A stretch of DNA of 64,000 nt, from the NCBI RefSeq assembly GCF_030815865.1, contig NZ_JAUSXI010000001.1, positions 4,712,001-4,776,000 of the forward strand, given 5' to 3'. Under the pieces are notes generated by a model. It did not search any database and had not been told where the DNA came from. It was given only the letters and a program-made list of their open reading frames with translations. This document shows, piece after piece, positions 57,069 to 64,000 of this stretch (positions within the stretch are counted from its first letter, which is position 1; the number at the start of each line of letters is the position of its first letter). The position numbers were made by a program, and so were the translations under genes. Origin of the DNA: Arthrobacter globiformis (GTDB lineage Bacteria > Actinomycetota > Actinomycetes > Actinomycetales > Micrococcaceae).

Positions 57069-57125
57069 CCTGGCCCCGGTCCTGCAGTCCCGGAACGCCA
57101 CTCATCTGCTTCAAGGAGCACCTTC

Positions 57126-58049
57126 ATGAACACCAGCACCGACCGCCGCATCGCCGTCATCGGCCTCGGCTCCATGGGCGGGGCGATGGCAGCCACGCTT
57201 CACAAGGCCGGCTGGAAGGTCACCGGCTTCGACCCCTCCGAGGCAGCACGGACCGCCGCGTCCGACGCCGGCATCGCCACCACCGGCAGCCTGGAAGATC
57301 TCGTTGGCACCCCCTACGCGGTGCTCTCGCTGCCCGCGGCCAGCGTCGTGGAGTCCACCGTTCCCCAGCTCCTGGCATCACAGGGAACCGTAGCAATCAT
57401 TGACACCACCACCTCCGAACCGGCAACGAGCAAGCAGATGGCCGAACTCGCCGAAGCGCAAGGCGCAGCGTTCGTCGATGCCCCGGTCTCCGGCGGCCGC
57501 GACGGCGCATCAACCGGAACCCTGAGCGCCTTTGTCGGAGCAACGGACGCGGCCCTTGCCGCCGCCGAACCCGTTCTGCAGGCACTCACCGGCGGCAAGT
57601 ACAACCACATCGGCGGACCCGGCAGCGGCAACGTCGTCAAGCTCCTCAACAACGTCCTGGCGGCGGCCAACCTGGTCTCGGTCGGCGAGGCCCTGGGTGT
57701 CGCCAACGCCTACGGCATCGATCCGGCCAAGGCGGCAGCAAGCATCAGCGAAGCCTCCGGCGGCAGCAAGGTCTCCGCGAACATGTACCCCGACTGGGTG
57801 CTCTCCGGAACCCACGATTCCGGTTTTTCGCTGGGGCTCATGGCACGCGACGCCGCCCTCGCCGTCGACGTCGCTGCCCAGATCGGCGAAAACCCGGCGC
57901 TGCTGGCCGCCGTCGCCAGCCAATGGCAGGAAGCCCTGGCCGCCCTCGGGCCGCGCGCGGATTTCACCGAGATCGCGCGGACCGTTGCCCCGGCCATCAC
58001 CCCCGCCGGAGCGCCCGGCAATACAGACGACGCCACCGCCGTCGCCTGA
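57126..58049 (+). CDS. NAD(P)-dependent beta-hydroxyacid dehydrogenase (HIBADH/GarR family)
   Basis: A 307-residue protein. Rossmann motif I-G-L-G-S-M-G-G-A-M, substrate motif D-A-P-V-S-G-G, and G-S-G-N-V-V-K-L-L-N-N with the catalytic lysine. This is the complete 3-hydroxyisobutyrate/tartronate-semialdehyde reductase family layout. It interconverts a beta-hydroxyacid and its semialdehyde with NAD(P). The next gene is an aldehyde dehydrogenase, which would oxidise the semialdehyde, so the two steps form a logical pair. ATG 57126 follows AAGGAG. Confidence 0.92.
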   Translation: MNTSTDRRIAVIGLGSMGGAMAATLHKAGWKVTGFDPSEAARTAASDAGIATTGSLEDLVGTPYAVLSLPAASVVESTVPQLLASQGTVAIIDTTTSEPATSKQMAELAEAQGAAFVDAPVSGGRDGASTGTLSAFVGATDAALAAAEPVLQALTGGKYNHIGGPGSGNVVKLLNNVLAAANLVSVGEALGVANAYGIDPAKAAASISEASGGSKVSANMYPDWVLSGTHDSGFSLGLMARDAALAVDVAAQIGENPALLAAVASQWQEALAALGPRADFTEIARTVAPAITPAGAPGNTDDATAVA

Positions 58050-58086
58050 CGGCCTCCCTTAATAAGACAACCAGAGGACCACCACG

Positions 58087-59634
58087 TTGAGCACCACCAC
58101 ACCACCCACCTCCTCGTCAGCGGCCACCGCCAGGACCGTCTTGGACGAAGCGTTCCCCGCCGGCCTGGGGGCATTCCTTGACGGCAGGACCGTCCCCGGC
58201 AGCGGCGAGAACGTCACCCTCACCGCAGCCGCCACCGGCGAACCGTTCGCCACCTACGCCGACCCCGGCACCGAGGGCGCCAACGCCATCCTGGAGAGCT
58301 CAGTCGCCGGGGCGAAAACCTGGGGCGAAATGAACGGGTTCGAACGGGCCGCCATCCTTCGCAACGTCAGCCGCACCGTTGAAGCGCACGCGGAGGAGCT
58401 GGCCATCCTCGAGTCAGCCACCACCGGGAAGCCCATCCGCGACGCCCGGGTGGAGGCCGCCAAGGTCGCCGAGATGTTCGGCTATTACGCGGGCTGGGCA
58501 GACAAGCTGACCGGCCAGACCATTCCCGTTCCCGGCCCCTGGCACACTTACACCGAACGTGTGCCCTGGGGCGTCGTCGTCGCCATCACCCCGTGGAACG
58601 CGCCGCTGTTCACCGCCGGCTGGAACTCCGCCGCGCCGCTGGCCGCGGGCAACGCCGTGATCATCAAGCCCAGCGAATTCACGCCGGCCTCCTCCATCCG
58701 CCTCGCCCAGTTGGCGCACGAGGCCGGCCTGCCGGCAGGTGTGTTCAACGTTGCGGCGGGGCTGGGCCAGACCGTGGGTGCCGCGCTTACCAGCGACCGG
58801 CGCGTCGGCAAGGTCAGCTTCATCGGCTCCGTCCCCACCGGGCGCCGGGTGGCCGTCGCCGCCGCACAGGCCGGCATTCCCGCCCTGCTGGAACTCGGCG
58901 GCAAGAGCGCCAACATCGTTTTCGCGGACGCCGATCTGGAACGGGCTGCCGACGGCGCCATCGCTGCGATCTTCTCCGGCGCCGGGCAGTCATGCGTGGC
59001 CGGATCGCGACTCCTGGTGGAGCGCAGCGTGCACGCCCAGTTCGTGGAACTGGTCGCCGCCCGCGCCGCGAGGCTGCGGGTCGGTGACCCGCTAAGCGCG
59101 GACACCGAGGTGGGCCCCATCATCACGGCCCAGCAGTTTGCCACCGTCACCTCGCTGATCGAGGCTGGAATGAACGACGGCGGACGCAGGATCACGGGCG
59201 GAGCGCTTCCTGACGCTCTGGCCCGGTCACCGCTGGCCGGTGGCCACTGGGTGATGCCCACCCTGCTCGACGGCGTGACGCCGCAGAACAGGCTGGAAAC
59301 CACGGAGGTCTTCGGGCCCGTCGTCGGGGCCGATGCCTTCGACACGGAGGCCGAGGCGATTGCCCGGGCCAACAACACGAACTTCGGCCTGGCCGGCGCG
59401 GTGTGGACGTCCGACGTCTCACGGGCCCACCACGTGGCACGCCAGGTGAAGGCCGGCACGTTCTGGATCAACTCCTACAAGACCATCCACGTGGCTGTTC
59501 CGTTCGGCGGGTTCGGGGACTCCGGCCACGGCCGGTCCTCCGGCCCGGGCGTCCTGGATGAGTACACGCAAACCAAGGCCATCTGGGTGCCGACCCGTGC
59601 AGCGGGCGCCCCCTTCCCGTCGCTTTCCTACTAG
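58087..59634 (+). CDS. NAD(P)-dependent aldehyde dehydrogenase
   Basis: A 515-residue enzyme starting at TTG 58087 with AGAGGACC upstream. It has P-W-N-A-P-L and the cofactor-site K-P-S-E, general base in L-E-L-G-G-K-S, the catalytic cysteine in G-Q-S-C-V-A-G-S-R and E-V-F-G-P-V. It oxidises an aldehyde, probably the semialdehyde from the upstream dehydrogenase, to a carboxylate. The gene is followed by an M20 amidohydrolase 14 bp downstream. Confidence 0.93.
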   Translation: MSTTTPPTSSSAATARTVLDEAFPAGLGAFLDGRTVPGSGENVTLTAAATGEPFATYADPGTEGANAILESSVAGAKTWGEMNGFERAAILRNVSRTVEAHAEELAILESATTGKPIRDARVEAAKVAEMFGYYAGWADKLTGQTIPVPGPWHTYTERVPWGVVVAITPWNAPLFTAGWNSAAPLAAGNAVIIKPSEFTPASSIRLAQLAHEAGLPAGVFNVAAGLGQTVGAALTSDRRVGKVSFIGSVPTGRRVAVAAAQAGIPALLELGGKSANIVFADADLERAADGAIAAIFSGAGQSCVAGSRLLVERSVHAQFVELVAARAARLRVGDPLSADTEVGPIITAQQFATVTSLIEAGMNDGGRRITGGALPDALARSPLAGGHWVMPTLLDGVTPQNRLETTEVFGPVVGADAFDTEAEAIARANNTNFGLAGAVWTSDVSRAHHVARQVKAGTFWINSYKTIHVAVPFGGFGDSGHGRSSGPGVLDEYTQTKAIWVPTRAAGAPFPSLSY

Positions 59635-59648
59635 GGCAGGCATTGTTC

Positions 59649-60863
59649 ATGGAACTGACAGAAACGTCCACCCTGCGCACGGCCCTTGCGGAGAGGGTCA
59701 GCAGGTGGAAACCGCGGGTGCAGGAAATGGCGCACCAGATCCACGCATTCAAGGAGGTGTCCTTCGAGGAGGTCCGCTCGGCCGAAGCGGTTGCAGACCT
59801 GCTGGCCGAGGGCGGCTTCGAGGTGGAACGCGGCACGGGCGGCCTTCCCACGGCCTTCACCGCCACCGCCGGCAGCGGCGACCTGACGGTTGCGCTGTGC
59901 GTGGAATACGACGCACTCCCGGACATCGGACACGCGTGCGGGCACAACCTGATCGCCGGCACCTCCGTGGGTGCCGCCCTGGCTCTGCAGCCCTTCGTGG
60001 ATGAATTAGGCATCACCCTGAAGGCCATCGGGACGCCGGCGGAGGAACACGGCGGCGGCAAGGCCCTGCTGCTGGAACGCGGCGCGTTCGACGGCGTCAG
60101 TCTCGCCCTGATGGTCCATCCGGTCCAGGGCGGGGTGACCTACAACCCCGCGGGCACCAGCGCCCAGGCCGTCGGCCGGTACCGGGCGACGTTCACCGGA
60201 CAGGCAGCCCACGCGGCGGCAGCCCCGCACCAGGGCGTGAACGCCGCGGACGCCGCCGTGCTGAGCCAGGTGGCCGTCGGCCTGCTGCGCCAGCAAATCC
60301 CCGGCGACCACCGGATCGCAATGTATATCGCAGAGGCCGGTCACGTCACCAATATCATTCCGGAACGGGCAGTGGTGGAGTTTGAATGCAGGGCCTTCAC
60401 CCTGAGGGAATACGAGGCACTGCTGGAGCGTGTCCGCCGCTGCTTCGAGGGGGCCGCCCTGGCCACCGGCACCACGCTGGCCATCGAGGATACGGAGCCG
60501 CTCTACGAACCGCTGATCCAGGACGACGCCCTGGCGGCGCACTGGACCGAAGCCATGGTGGTGTTTGGCAAGGACACCTCCCCCTCGGCCGGCATCAGCG
60601 GCGGCTCCACGGACATGGGCAACATCTCCCAGGTCATCCCCAGCCTGCATCCCTGGCTCAGCATTCCCGGTGCCGACGTGCCCATCCACTCGCACAGCTT
60701 CGCCGCACTTGCAGACTCCCCCGCGGCCTACGCCGTGATGTCCGAGGCCGCCATCGCGCTGGCCTGGACGGTCGCCGCCGCGGCCACCACCCCCACCGAA
60801 AGGGCACGCCTGATCGAAGCTGCTTACCGCGGTCAGACGGTCACACAGGAAGGCACATCATGA
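59649..60863 (+). CDS. M20-family metal-dependent amidohydrolase
   Basis: A 404-residue enzyme with metal-site motifs E-Y-D-A-L-P-D-I-G-H-A-C-G-H-N, catalytic P-A-E-E-H-G-G-G-K and the dimerisation domain G-Q-A-A-H-A-A-A-A-P-H-Q-G-V-N. It is of the AbgB/IAA-amino-acid-hydrolase type, cleaving an N-acyl or N-aroyl amino-acid bond with two divalent metals in the cytosol. ATG 59649 was chosen over TTG 59643. It overlaps the DUF3100 gene by ATGA, so the membrane protein probably imports the amide that this enzyme hydrolyses. Confidence 0.92.
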   Translation: MELTETSTLRTALAERVSRWKPRVQEMAHQIHAFKEVSFEEVRSAEAVADLLAEGGFEVERGTGGLPTAFTATAGSGDLTVALCVEYDALPDIGHACGHNLIAGTSVGAALALQPFVDELGITLKAIGTPAEEHGGGKALLLERGAFDGVSLALMVHPVQGGVTYNPAGTSAQAVGRYRATFTGQAAHAAAAPHQGVNAADAAVLSQVAVGLLRQQIPGDHRIAMYIAEAGHVTNIIPERAVVEFECRAFTLREYEALLERVRRCFEGAALATGTTLAIEDTEPLYEPLIQDDALAAHWTEAMVVFGKDTSPSAGISGGSTDMGNISQVIPSLHPWLSIPGADVPIHSHSFAALADSPAAYAVMSEAAIALAWTVAAAATTPTERARLIEAAYRGQTVTQEGTS

Positions 60864-62287
60864 GCACCAGCACAACACCCGTGCGGACAGACAGGGCCGG
60901 TATCCGGCTGACGCTTCCCATCGCCGCACTGGCCTTTGTCATTGCCCTGGCGGTCCAGCTGATCGGCCAGGCCAAGATCGACGTCGGCATCGGCGCCATC
61001 GTCATCTTCCCCATGGTCTGGGGCCTCATCCTCGGGCTGCTGGTCTCGGTCCAAAAGTTCAAGCCCCTGGGCCTGGACCTGCAGCGGGTCGCCGCCGCGC
61101 TGGTCGGTGTTGCCGTGCTGCTCCTGGTGGCCAGGCTGGCGTTCAACATCGGGCCCAGCCTTCCCACCCTGCTCAAGGCAGGGCCGGCGCTGCTGCTGCA
61201 GGAAGTGGGCCACCTGCTGGGCACCATTGCCCTGGCCCTCCCGCTGGCCGTGCTGCTCCGGATGGGCAAGGCGACGGTCGGTGCCACGTTCTCCCTTGAC
61301 CGGGAACCGTCCTTCGCCATGGTCTCCGAAAAGTACGGCCCCGACTCCGACCAGTACCGCGGCGTCCTGGCCATGTACGTTTTCGGAACCCTGTTCGGCG
61401 CCGTGTACATCACGCTGCTGACCTCCCTTGTGTCCAACTGGAAGATCTTCGACCCCCTTGCCCTGGCCATGGGCGCAGGCGTGGGGTCCGGGTCCATGAT
61501 GGCAGCATCCTCCGCCAGCATCATCGCCGCCTACCCCGGCGACCAGGAGGCCATCCTCGGCATGGCGGCCATCTCCAACCTGATCACCACCATCCTCGGC
61601 GTCTACGTCGGCATCTACCTCGCCTTACCGCTGGCGGACCGTTTCTACCGGGTCCTCACCCGCAGGCAGACCAGGGAAGAGGCCGCGGTCACGGCCGGCG
61701 CCCCGCCACAGCATGCGGACACCCAGCGCAGCGCTGCCGCCACGCACCGCGTTGCTGATACGGAGCTCGGCGGCGCAGACACAGCACGGGAAGCAGCCCA
61801 GGCCGAGGAAAACCGGCGGTTCCGGGAGCGTGTGGCCGAATCGTCAGCGGCCATGCACCTGCCGCTGTGGCTCTCCCTCTCGGTCCTGACCGTCCTCGGC
61901 ATCGGCACCGCTTCGGTGGCGGCCAAGGGATTCAGCCTGACCATCGTCGCCGGGTACGCAATCATGCTCGCCCTCGTTCTGGTCAGCATTGCCCTGGCCA
62001 AGCTCACCAAGAAGATCTCGGCAATCGTCTACATCACCACCATCGGCGCCTACATCTCCAGCCCGTGGTTCTTCGGCGCGCCAGCACTCGCCGGGCCCAT
62101 CAAGTCGGTCGACTTCCTGTCCATCGCCACGGTCATGCTGACCCTCGCCGGCCTGTCCTTGGGCAAGGACATTCCGTTGCTGAAAAACATCGGCTGGAAG
62201 ATCATCCCGGTGGGCCTGGTGGCCGTCACCGCATCGTTCCTGCTGTCCACGGTGATAGCGGAGTTCGCCCTCGGTCTGTGGCACTAA
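60860..62287 (+). CDS. DUF3100 membrane protein, candidate transporter
   Basis: A 475-residue protein with about 11 hydrophobic helices. They are arranged in two halves separated by a polar, Ala/Gln/Arg-rich loop (~265-330). Signatures G-A-G-V-G-S-G-S-M-M-A-A-S-S-A and G-A-Y-I-S-S-P-W-F-F-G-A-P fit DUF3100. The family has no established function. The tight ATGA overlap with an M20 amidohydrolase suggests it is a permease for an N-acyl amino acid or related amide. The gene is followed by a strong terminator. Confidence 0.88.
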   Translation: MSTSTTPVRTDRAGIRLTLPIAALAFVIALAVQLIGQAKIDVGIGAIVIFPMVWGLILGLLVSVQKFKPLGLDLQRVAAALVGVAVLLLVARLAFNIGPSLPTLLKAGPALLLQEVGHLLGTIALALPLAVLLRMGKATVGATFSLDREPSFAMVSEKYGPDSDQYRGVLAMYVFGTLFGAVYITLLTSLVSNWKIFDPLALAMGAGVGSGSMMAASSASIIAAYPGDQEAILGMAAISNLITTILGVYVGIYLALPLADRFYRVLTRRQTREEAAVTAGAPPQHADTQRSAAATHRVADTELGGADTAREAAQAEENRRFRERVAESSAAMHLPLWLSLSVLTVLGIGTASVAAKGFSLTIVAGYAIMLALVLVSIALAKLTKKISAIVYITTIGAYISSPWFFGAPALAGPIKSVDFLSIATVMLTLAGLSLGKDIPLLKNIGWKIIPVGLVAVTASFLLSTVIAEFALGLWH

Positions 62288-62321
62288 GGGCTTTGGCACT
62301 AACGCCCTAACGCACTAAAGC

Positions 62322-62359
62322 AAGCGGACGACGGCGGGCCCTCCCGCCGTCGTCCGCTT
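62322..62359 (+). terminator. Intrinsic terminator, GACGACGGCGGG family (copy 7)
   Basis: Seventeen-base perfect arms AAGCGGACGACGGCGGG / CCCGCCGTCGTCCGCTT around a CCCT loop, followed by a T-rich stretch (CCTTTGTTTTT). It is the most conventional rho-independent terminator in the window and ends the DUF3100 operon. GCACTAA occurs twice and CGCACTAA once more just before it. The rest of 62360-62604 holds only the presumed promoter of the secreted-protein gene. Confidence 0.85.
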
Positions 62360-62604
62360 CCTTTGTTTTTGGCTCTTGTCAGCGCAACCGGTACGTGAGT
62401 ATGGTTCGGCCAGCCGGACTTTCGGCCGCGCCGGATGTTTGGCAGTGCCGGAGGTTTGGCGGTACAGCGCGGCACCCCAAACGGCGCCGCCGTCAGGGGC
62501 CATGGCGCGTACAATCATGGCCCCGTAAATCCAGGCGCCCGCTCGCCGCGTTGGCACGCCACGGGCGACGCAGGACGCCACGCTTCCGATAAAGGGAGAA
62601 CTTG

Positions 62605-63057
62605 ATGTTAGGCACCACAAGCCGCCTCGCCGCCGTCGCTCTCGCCGCCGGCCTAATGGGCATCGCCGCCCCCGCCCACGCAGCCCCCGCGACGCTCGTT
62701 AGCGCGGGACCAGGAATCCTCGTCGCCGACGGCGCCGCCGTCGATGTTCCGGTGACCTTTGTCTGCGACACTGATCCCACCCTGCTCATCGCGGTACCCG
62801 TCATCCAGCTCACCCAAAGAGTCAGCGACGGACGGATAGCCGGCGGCATTGGAAACGAACAGCTCAGCTGCACCAGGCAGGCCCAGACCGTCACCCTCCG
62901 GGTGGTTCCCAACGTGATGGCGTTCAACGAAGGCACGGCCGCGGCCACCATCGTTCTGCAAAGCTGCAACGCGCAGTTTCAGTGCTCCGTAGAGATCATC
63001 AACACCGAGGTGAAACTCGCCAAGGGCACGGCCACCGGGATCCTGCCCCAGAGGTAG
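62605..63057 (+). CDS. Small secreted protein (150 aa) of unknown function
   Basis: ATG 62605 follows AAAGGGAG. Residues 1-25 are a Sec signal peptide: basic start, A-A-V-A-L-A-A-G-L-M-G-I-A-A core and a cleavage site after P-A-H-A. The mature ~125 residues are beta-rich with four cysteines (V-C-D-T, S-C-T, S-C-N, Q-C-S) that could form two disulfides, giving an immunoglobulin-like appearance. No catalytic motif is visible. Its TAG ends only 2 bp before the stop of the converging gluconokinase gene, with no terminator between. Confidence 0.8.
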   Translation: MLGTTSRLAAVALAAGLMGIAAPAHAAPATLVSAGPGILVADGAAVDVPVTFVCDTDPTLLIAVPVIQLTQRVSDGRIAGGIGNEQLSCTRQAQTVTLRVVPNVMAFNEGTAAATIVLQSCNAQFQCSVEIINTEVKLAKGTATGILPQR

Positions 63058-63059
63058 GG

Positions 63060-63573
63060 CTAGGAAAGTTCCAGCCTGCGGACGATGCCGTCCACCAGCG
63101 ATGCCGGATCGGCGAGGATATCCACGGGAATGTGCGCCTCATCGGTTCCCAGCGGCTCCAACGTCGCAAGCTGCGAAGCCAGGAGGCTGCTGGGCATGTA
63201 TTCGTGCGCCCGGCCGGTGATCCGGCCCGAAATGGTGGCGGCCCCGCCGGAAAGGTGGATGAACAGCAGGTCAGGTGTGTAGCTGCGCAGCAGGTCCCGG
63301 TAGCTCCGCTTGAGGGCCGAGCAGGCAATGATGCGCGTGCCTGCTCCGTCGCTGGGCGTTGCCAGGGCGGCGCCGATCTCGGCGAGCCACGGTGCCCTGT
63401 CCTCGTCGTTTAGCTGTGTGCCGCTTGCCATCTTGGCCTTGTTGGCCGGCGGATGACAGTCATCCCCGTCGAAGAAGGGCCCGCCCAGGCGCTCGCCCAG
63501 CAGCGCGCCGACGGTCGACTTTCCGCAGCCGGAAATGCCCATGACAACCAGGGGTTGGCAGGTTCGTAATCAT
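63060..63573 (-). CDS. gntK: Gluconokinase, start region probably frameshifted
   Basis: A P-loop kinase of ~170 residues: V-M-G-I-S-G-C-G-K-S-T-V-G Walker A, F-F-D-G-D-D-C-H-P (gluconate-site D-G-D-x-x-H), D-E-D-R-A-P-W-L, A-C-S-A-L-K-R-S-Y-R-D and G-R-x-x-x-R-x-x-E-Y-M-P-S-S-L-L-A-S-Q. These are all diagnostic of GntK, which makes 6-phosphogluconate. The natural start is ATG 63573 with GGAAAG 7-8 bases upstream (M-I-T-N-L-P-T). GGGG at 63551-63554 read as GGG would join it to the kinase frame. As written, translation must begin at the internal methionine 63542. It is in an operon with the idonate dehydrogenase-like gene. Confidence 0.88.
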
Positions 63574-63596
63574 TGTTGTTCTTTCCGTTGGTGGCT

Positions 63597-64000
63597 CTAG
63601 CCGGTGAAGTTGAGGAGGACTTTGCCGGATTGGGCGGAGTTGCGGGCGGTCTCGAAGGCTTCGAGGGCGTCGGTGACGGGGTAGTCGTGGGTGATGACCG
63701 GGTCAATGCTCAGGGTGCCGTCGGCGAGGGCGGTGATGACCTCGTCGATTTCGTCGTTGAACCGGAACGAGCCGCGCAGGTCCAGTTCGCGGGTGATGGC
63801 CAGGGAGATCAGGACCGGCTGCGGGCCGGTGGGCAGCAGCCCGACCAGGACCACGGTCCCGCCCCGGGCAGCGCCCTGGATCGCGGAGGCCAGCCCGTGG
63901 TGGTTCCCGGAGGACTCGATCACGACGTCGGCCTGCACCGTGGCGATCGCGTCGGCGTCGGCGGCGTTGAGGACCTCGTCCGCGCCCACCTGTGCGGCGA
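63597..64000 (-). CDS. idnD: L-idonate 5-dehydrogenase-like zinc alcohol dehydrogenase, 3' part (cut by window end)
   Basis: The C-terminal 134 residues of a medium-chain dehydrogenase: the latter part of the NAD domain (G-A-D-E-V-L-N-A-A-D, D-V-V-I-E-S-S-G, G-G-T-V-V-L-V-G-L-L-P-T) and the terminal catalytic-domain strands (F-R-F-N-D-E-I-D-E-V). The frame stays open to the window end, so the start lies outside. It is 23 bp upstream of the presumed gluconokinase start on the same strand. L-idonate is oxidised to 5-ketogluconate, which can be reduced to gluconate, so the pairing fits; ribitol or sorbitol specificity cannot be excluded. Confidence 0.82.
   Translation of the reverse strand, partial: AAQVGADEVLNAADADAIATVQADVVIESSGNHHGLASAIQGAARGGTVVLVGLLPTGPQPVLISLAITRELDLRGSFRFNDEIDEVITALADGTLSIDPVITHDYPVTDALEAFETARNSAQSGKVLLNFTG

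Noticed and set aside
1..64000. tRNA, rRNA, riboswitch or replication-origin sequences
   Set aside because: None was recognised by eye on either strand; a covariance-model scan could still find small RNAs.

Overview
The window is high-GC actinobacterial chromosome, most likely from the Micrococcaceae (Arthrobacter/Pseudarthrobacter type). This rests on strong codon bias toward G/C, AGGAGG-like ribosome sites mixed with GTG and TTG starts, and families typical of that group (DUF6221, GPP34, DUF1992, DUF3100, MutT1-like NUDIX proteins). No rRNA, tRNA, CRISPR array or insertion sequence was recognised. Assignment to a genus is inference.

Layout. 1-313: 5' part of a cupin gene. 563-6334: a GntR regulator and a glutamine amidotransferase, divergent from a MatC-like permease, a CaiB/BaiF CoA-transferase and a fused AccD/AccA-like carboxyltransferase. 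6348-18579: mainly housekeeping genes (FMN reductase, Na+/H+ antiporter with a UBP zinc finger, ABC exporter, NUDIX hydrolase, HNH nuclease, DUF1992 protein, NADP-type dehydrogenase, thioredoxin, LssY-domain protein). 18792-21135: aminotransferase and PAP2 phosphatase. 21211-25005: a DUF2848 / MHS transporter / GntR / nitrilase-fold hydrolase regulon. 25084-32728: a putative D-glutamate/5-oxoproline module (DUF1445 hydro-lyase, second MHS transporter, GntR, LamB/YcsF, fused KipI-KipA, biotin carboxylase-BCCP). 33081-34197: a small ORF and an ArsR/SRPBCC pair. 34260-44301: a six-gene catabolic operon (MHS transporter, Gfo/Idh, OYE-type flavoprotein, TIM-barrel isomerase, aldo-keto reductase, KSTD-like flavoprotein) below two IclR regulators. 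44545-50063: a second, similar catabolic set (MHS transporter, LysR, YciI, zinc ADH, KSTD-like flavoprotein). 50230-51756: a lower-GC patch with an HsdR-N-like protein. 52083-55993: DM13, PAS-GGDEF-EAL and GPP34 proteins. 56172-62287: RpiR regulator, beta-hydroxyacid dehydrogenase, aldehyde dehydrogenase, M20 amidohydrolase and DUF3100 membrane protein. 62605-64000: a secreted protein, gluconokinase and the end of an L-idonate dehydrogenase-like gene.

The window reads as a catabolic island of carboxylate-utilisation modules, each with its own transporter and regulator, and several with operator-like palindromes in the right places. The most interesting is the 25-33 kb module. Its two operons carry the same TTGTTGAAC-type motif, and together they encode every domain of a urea-carboxylase-like enzyme plus the third 5-oxoprolinase subunit and a D-glutamate cyclase-family protein.

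Two further patterns stand out. First, there are three families of intergenic palindromes. Second, four genes each appear to carry one extra G/C in a short homopolymer, which breaks their reading frames and suggests either consensus error or real pseudogenisation.
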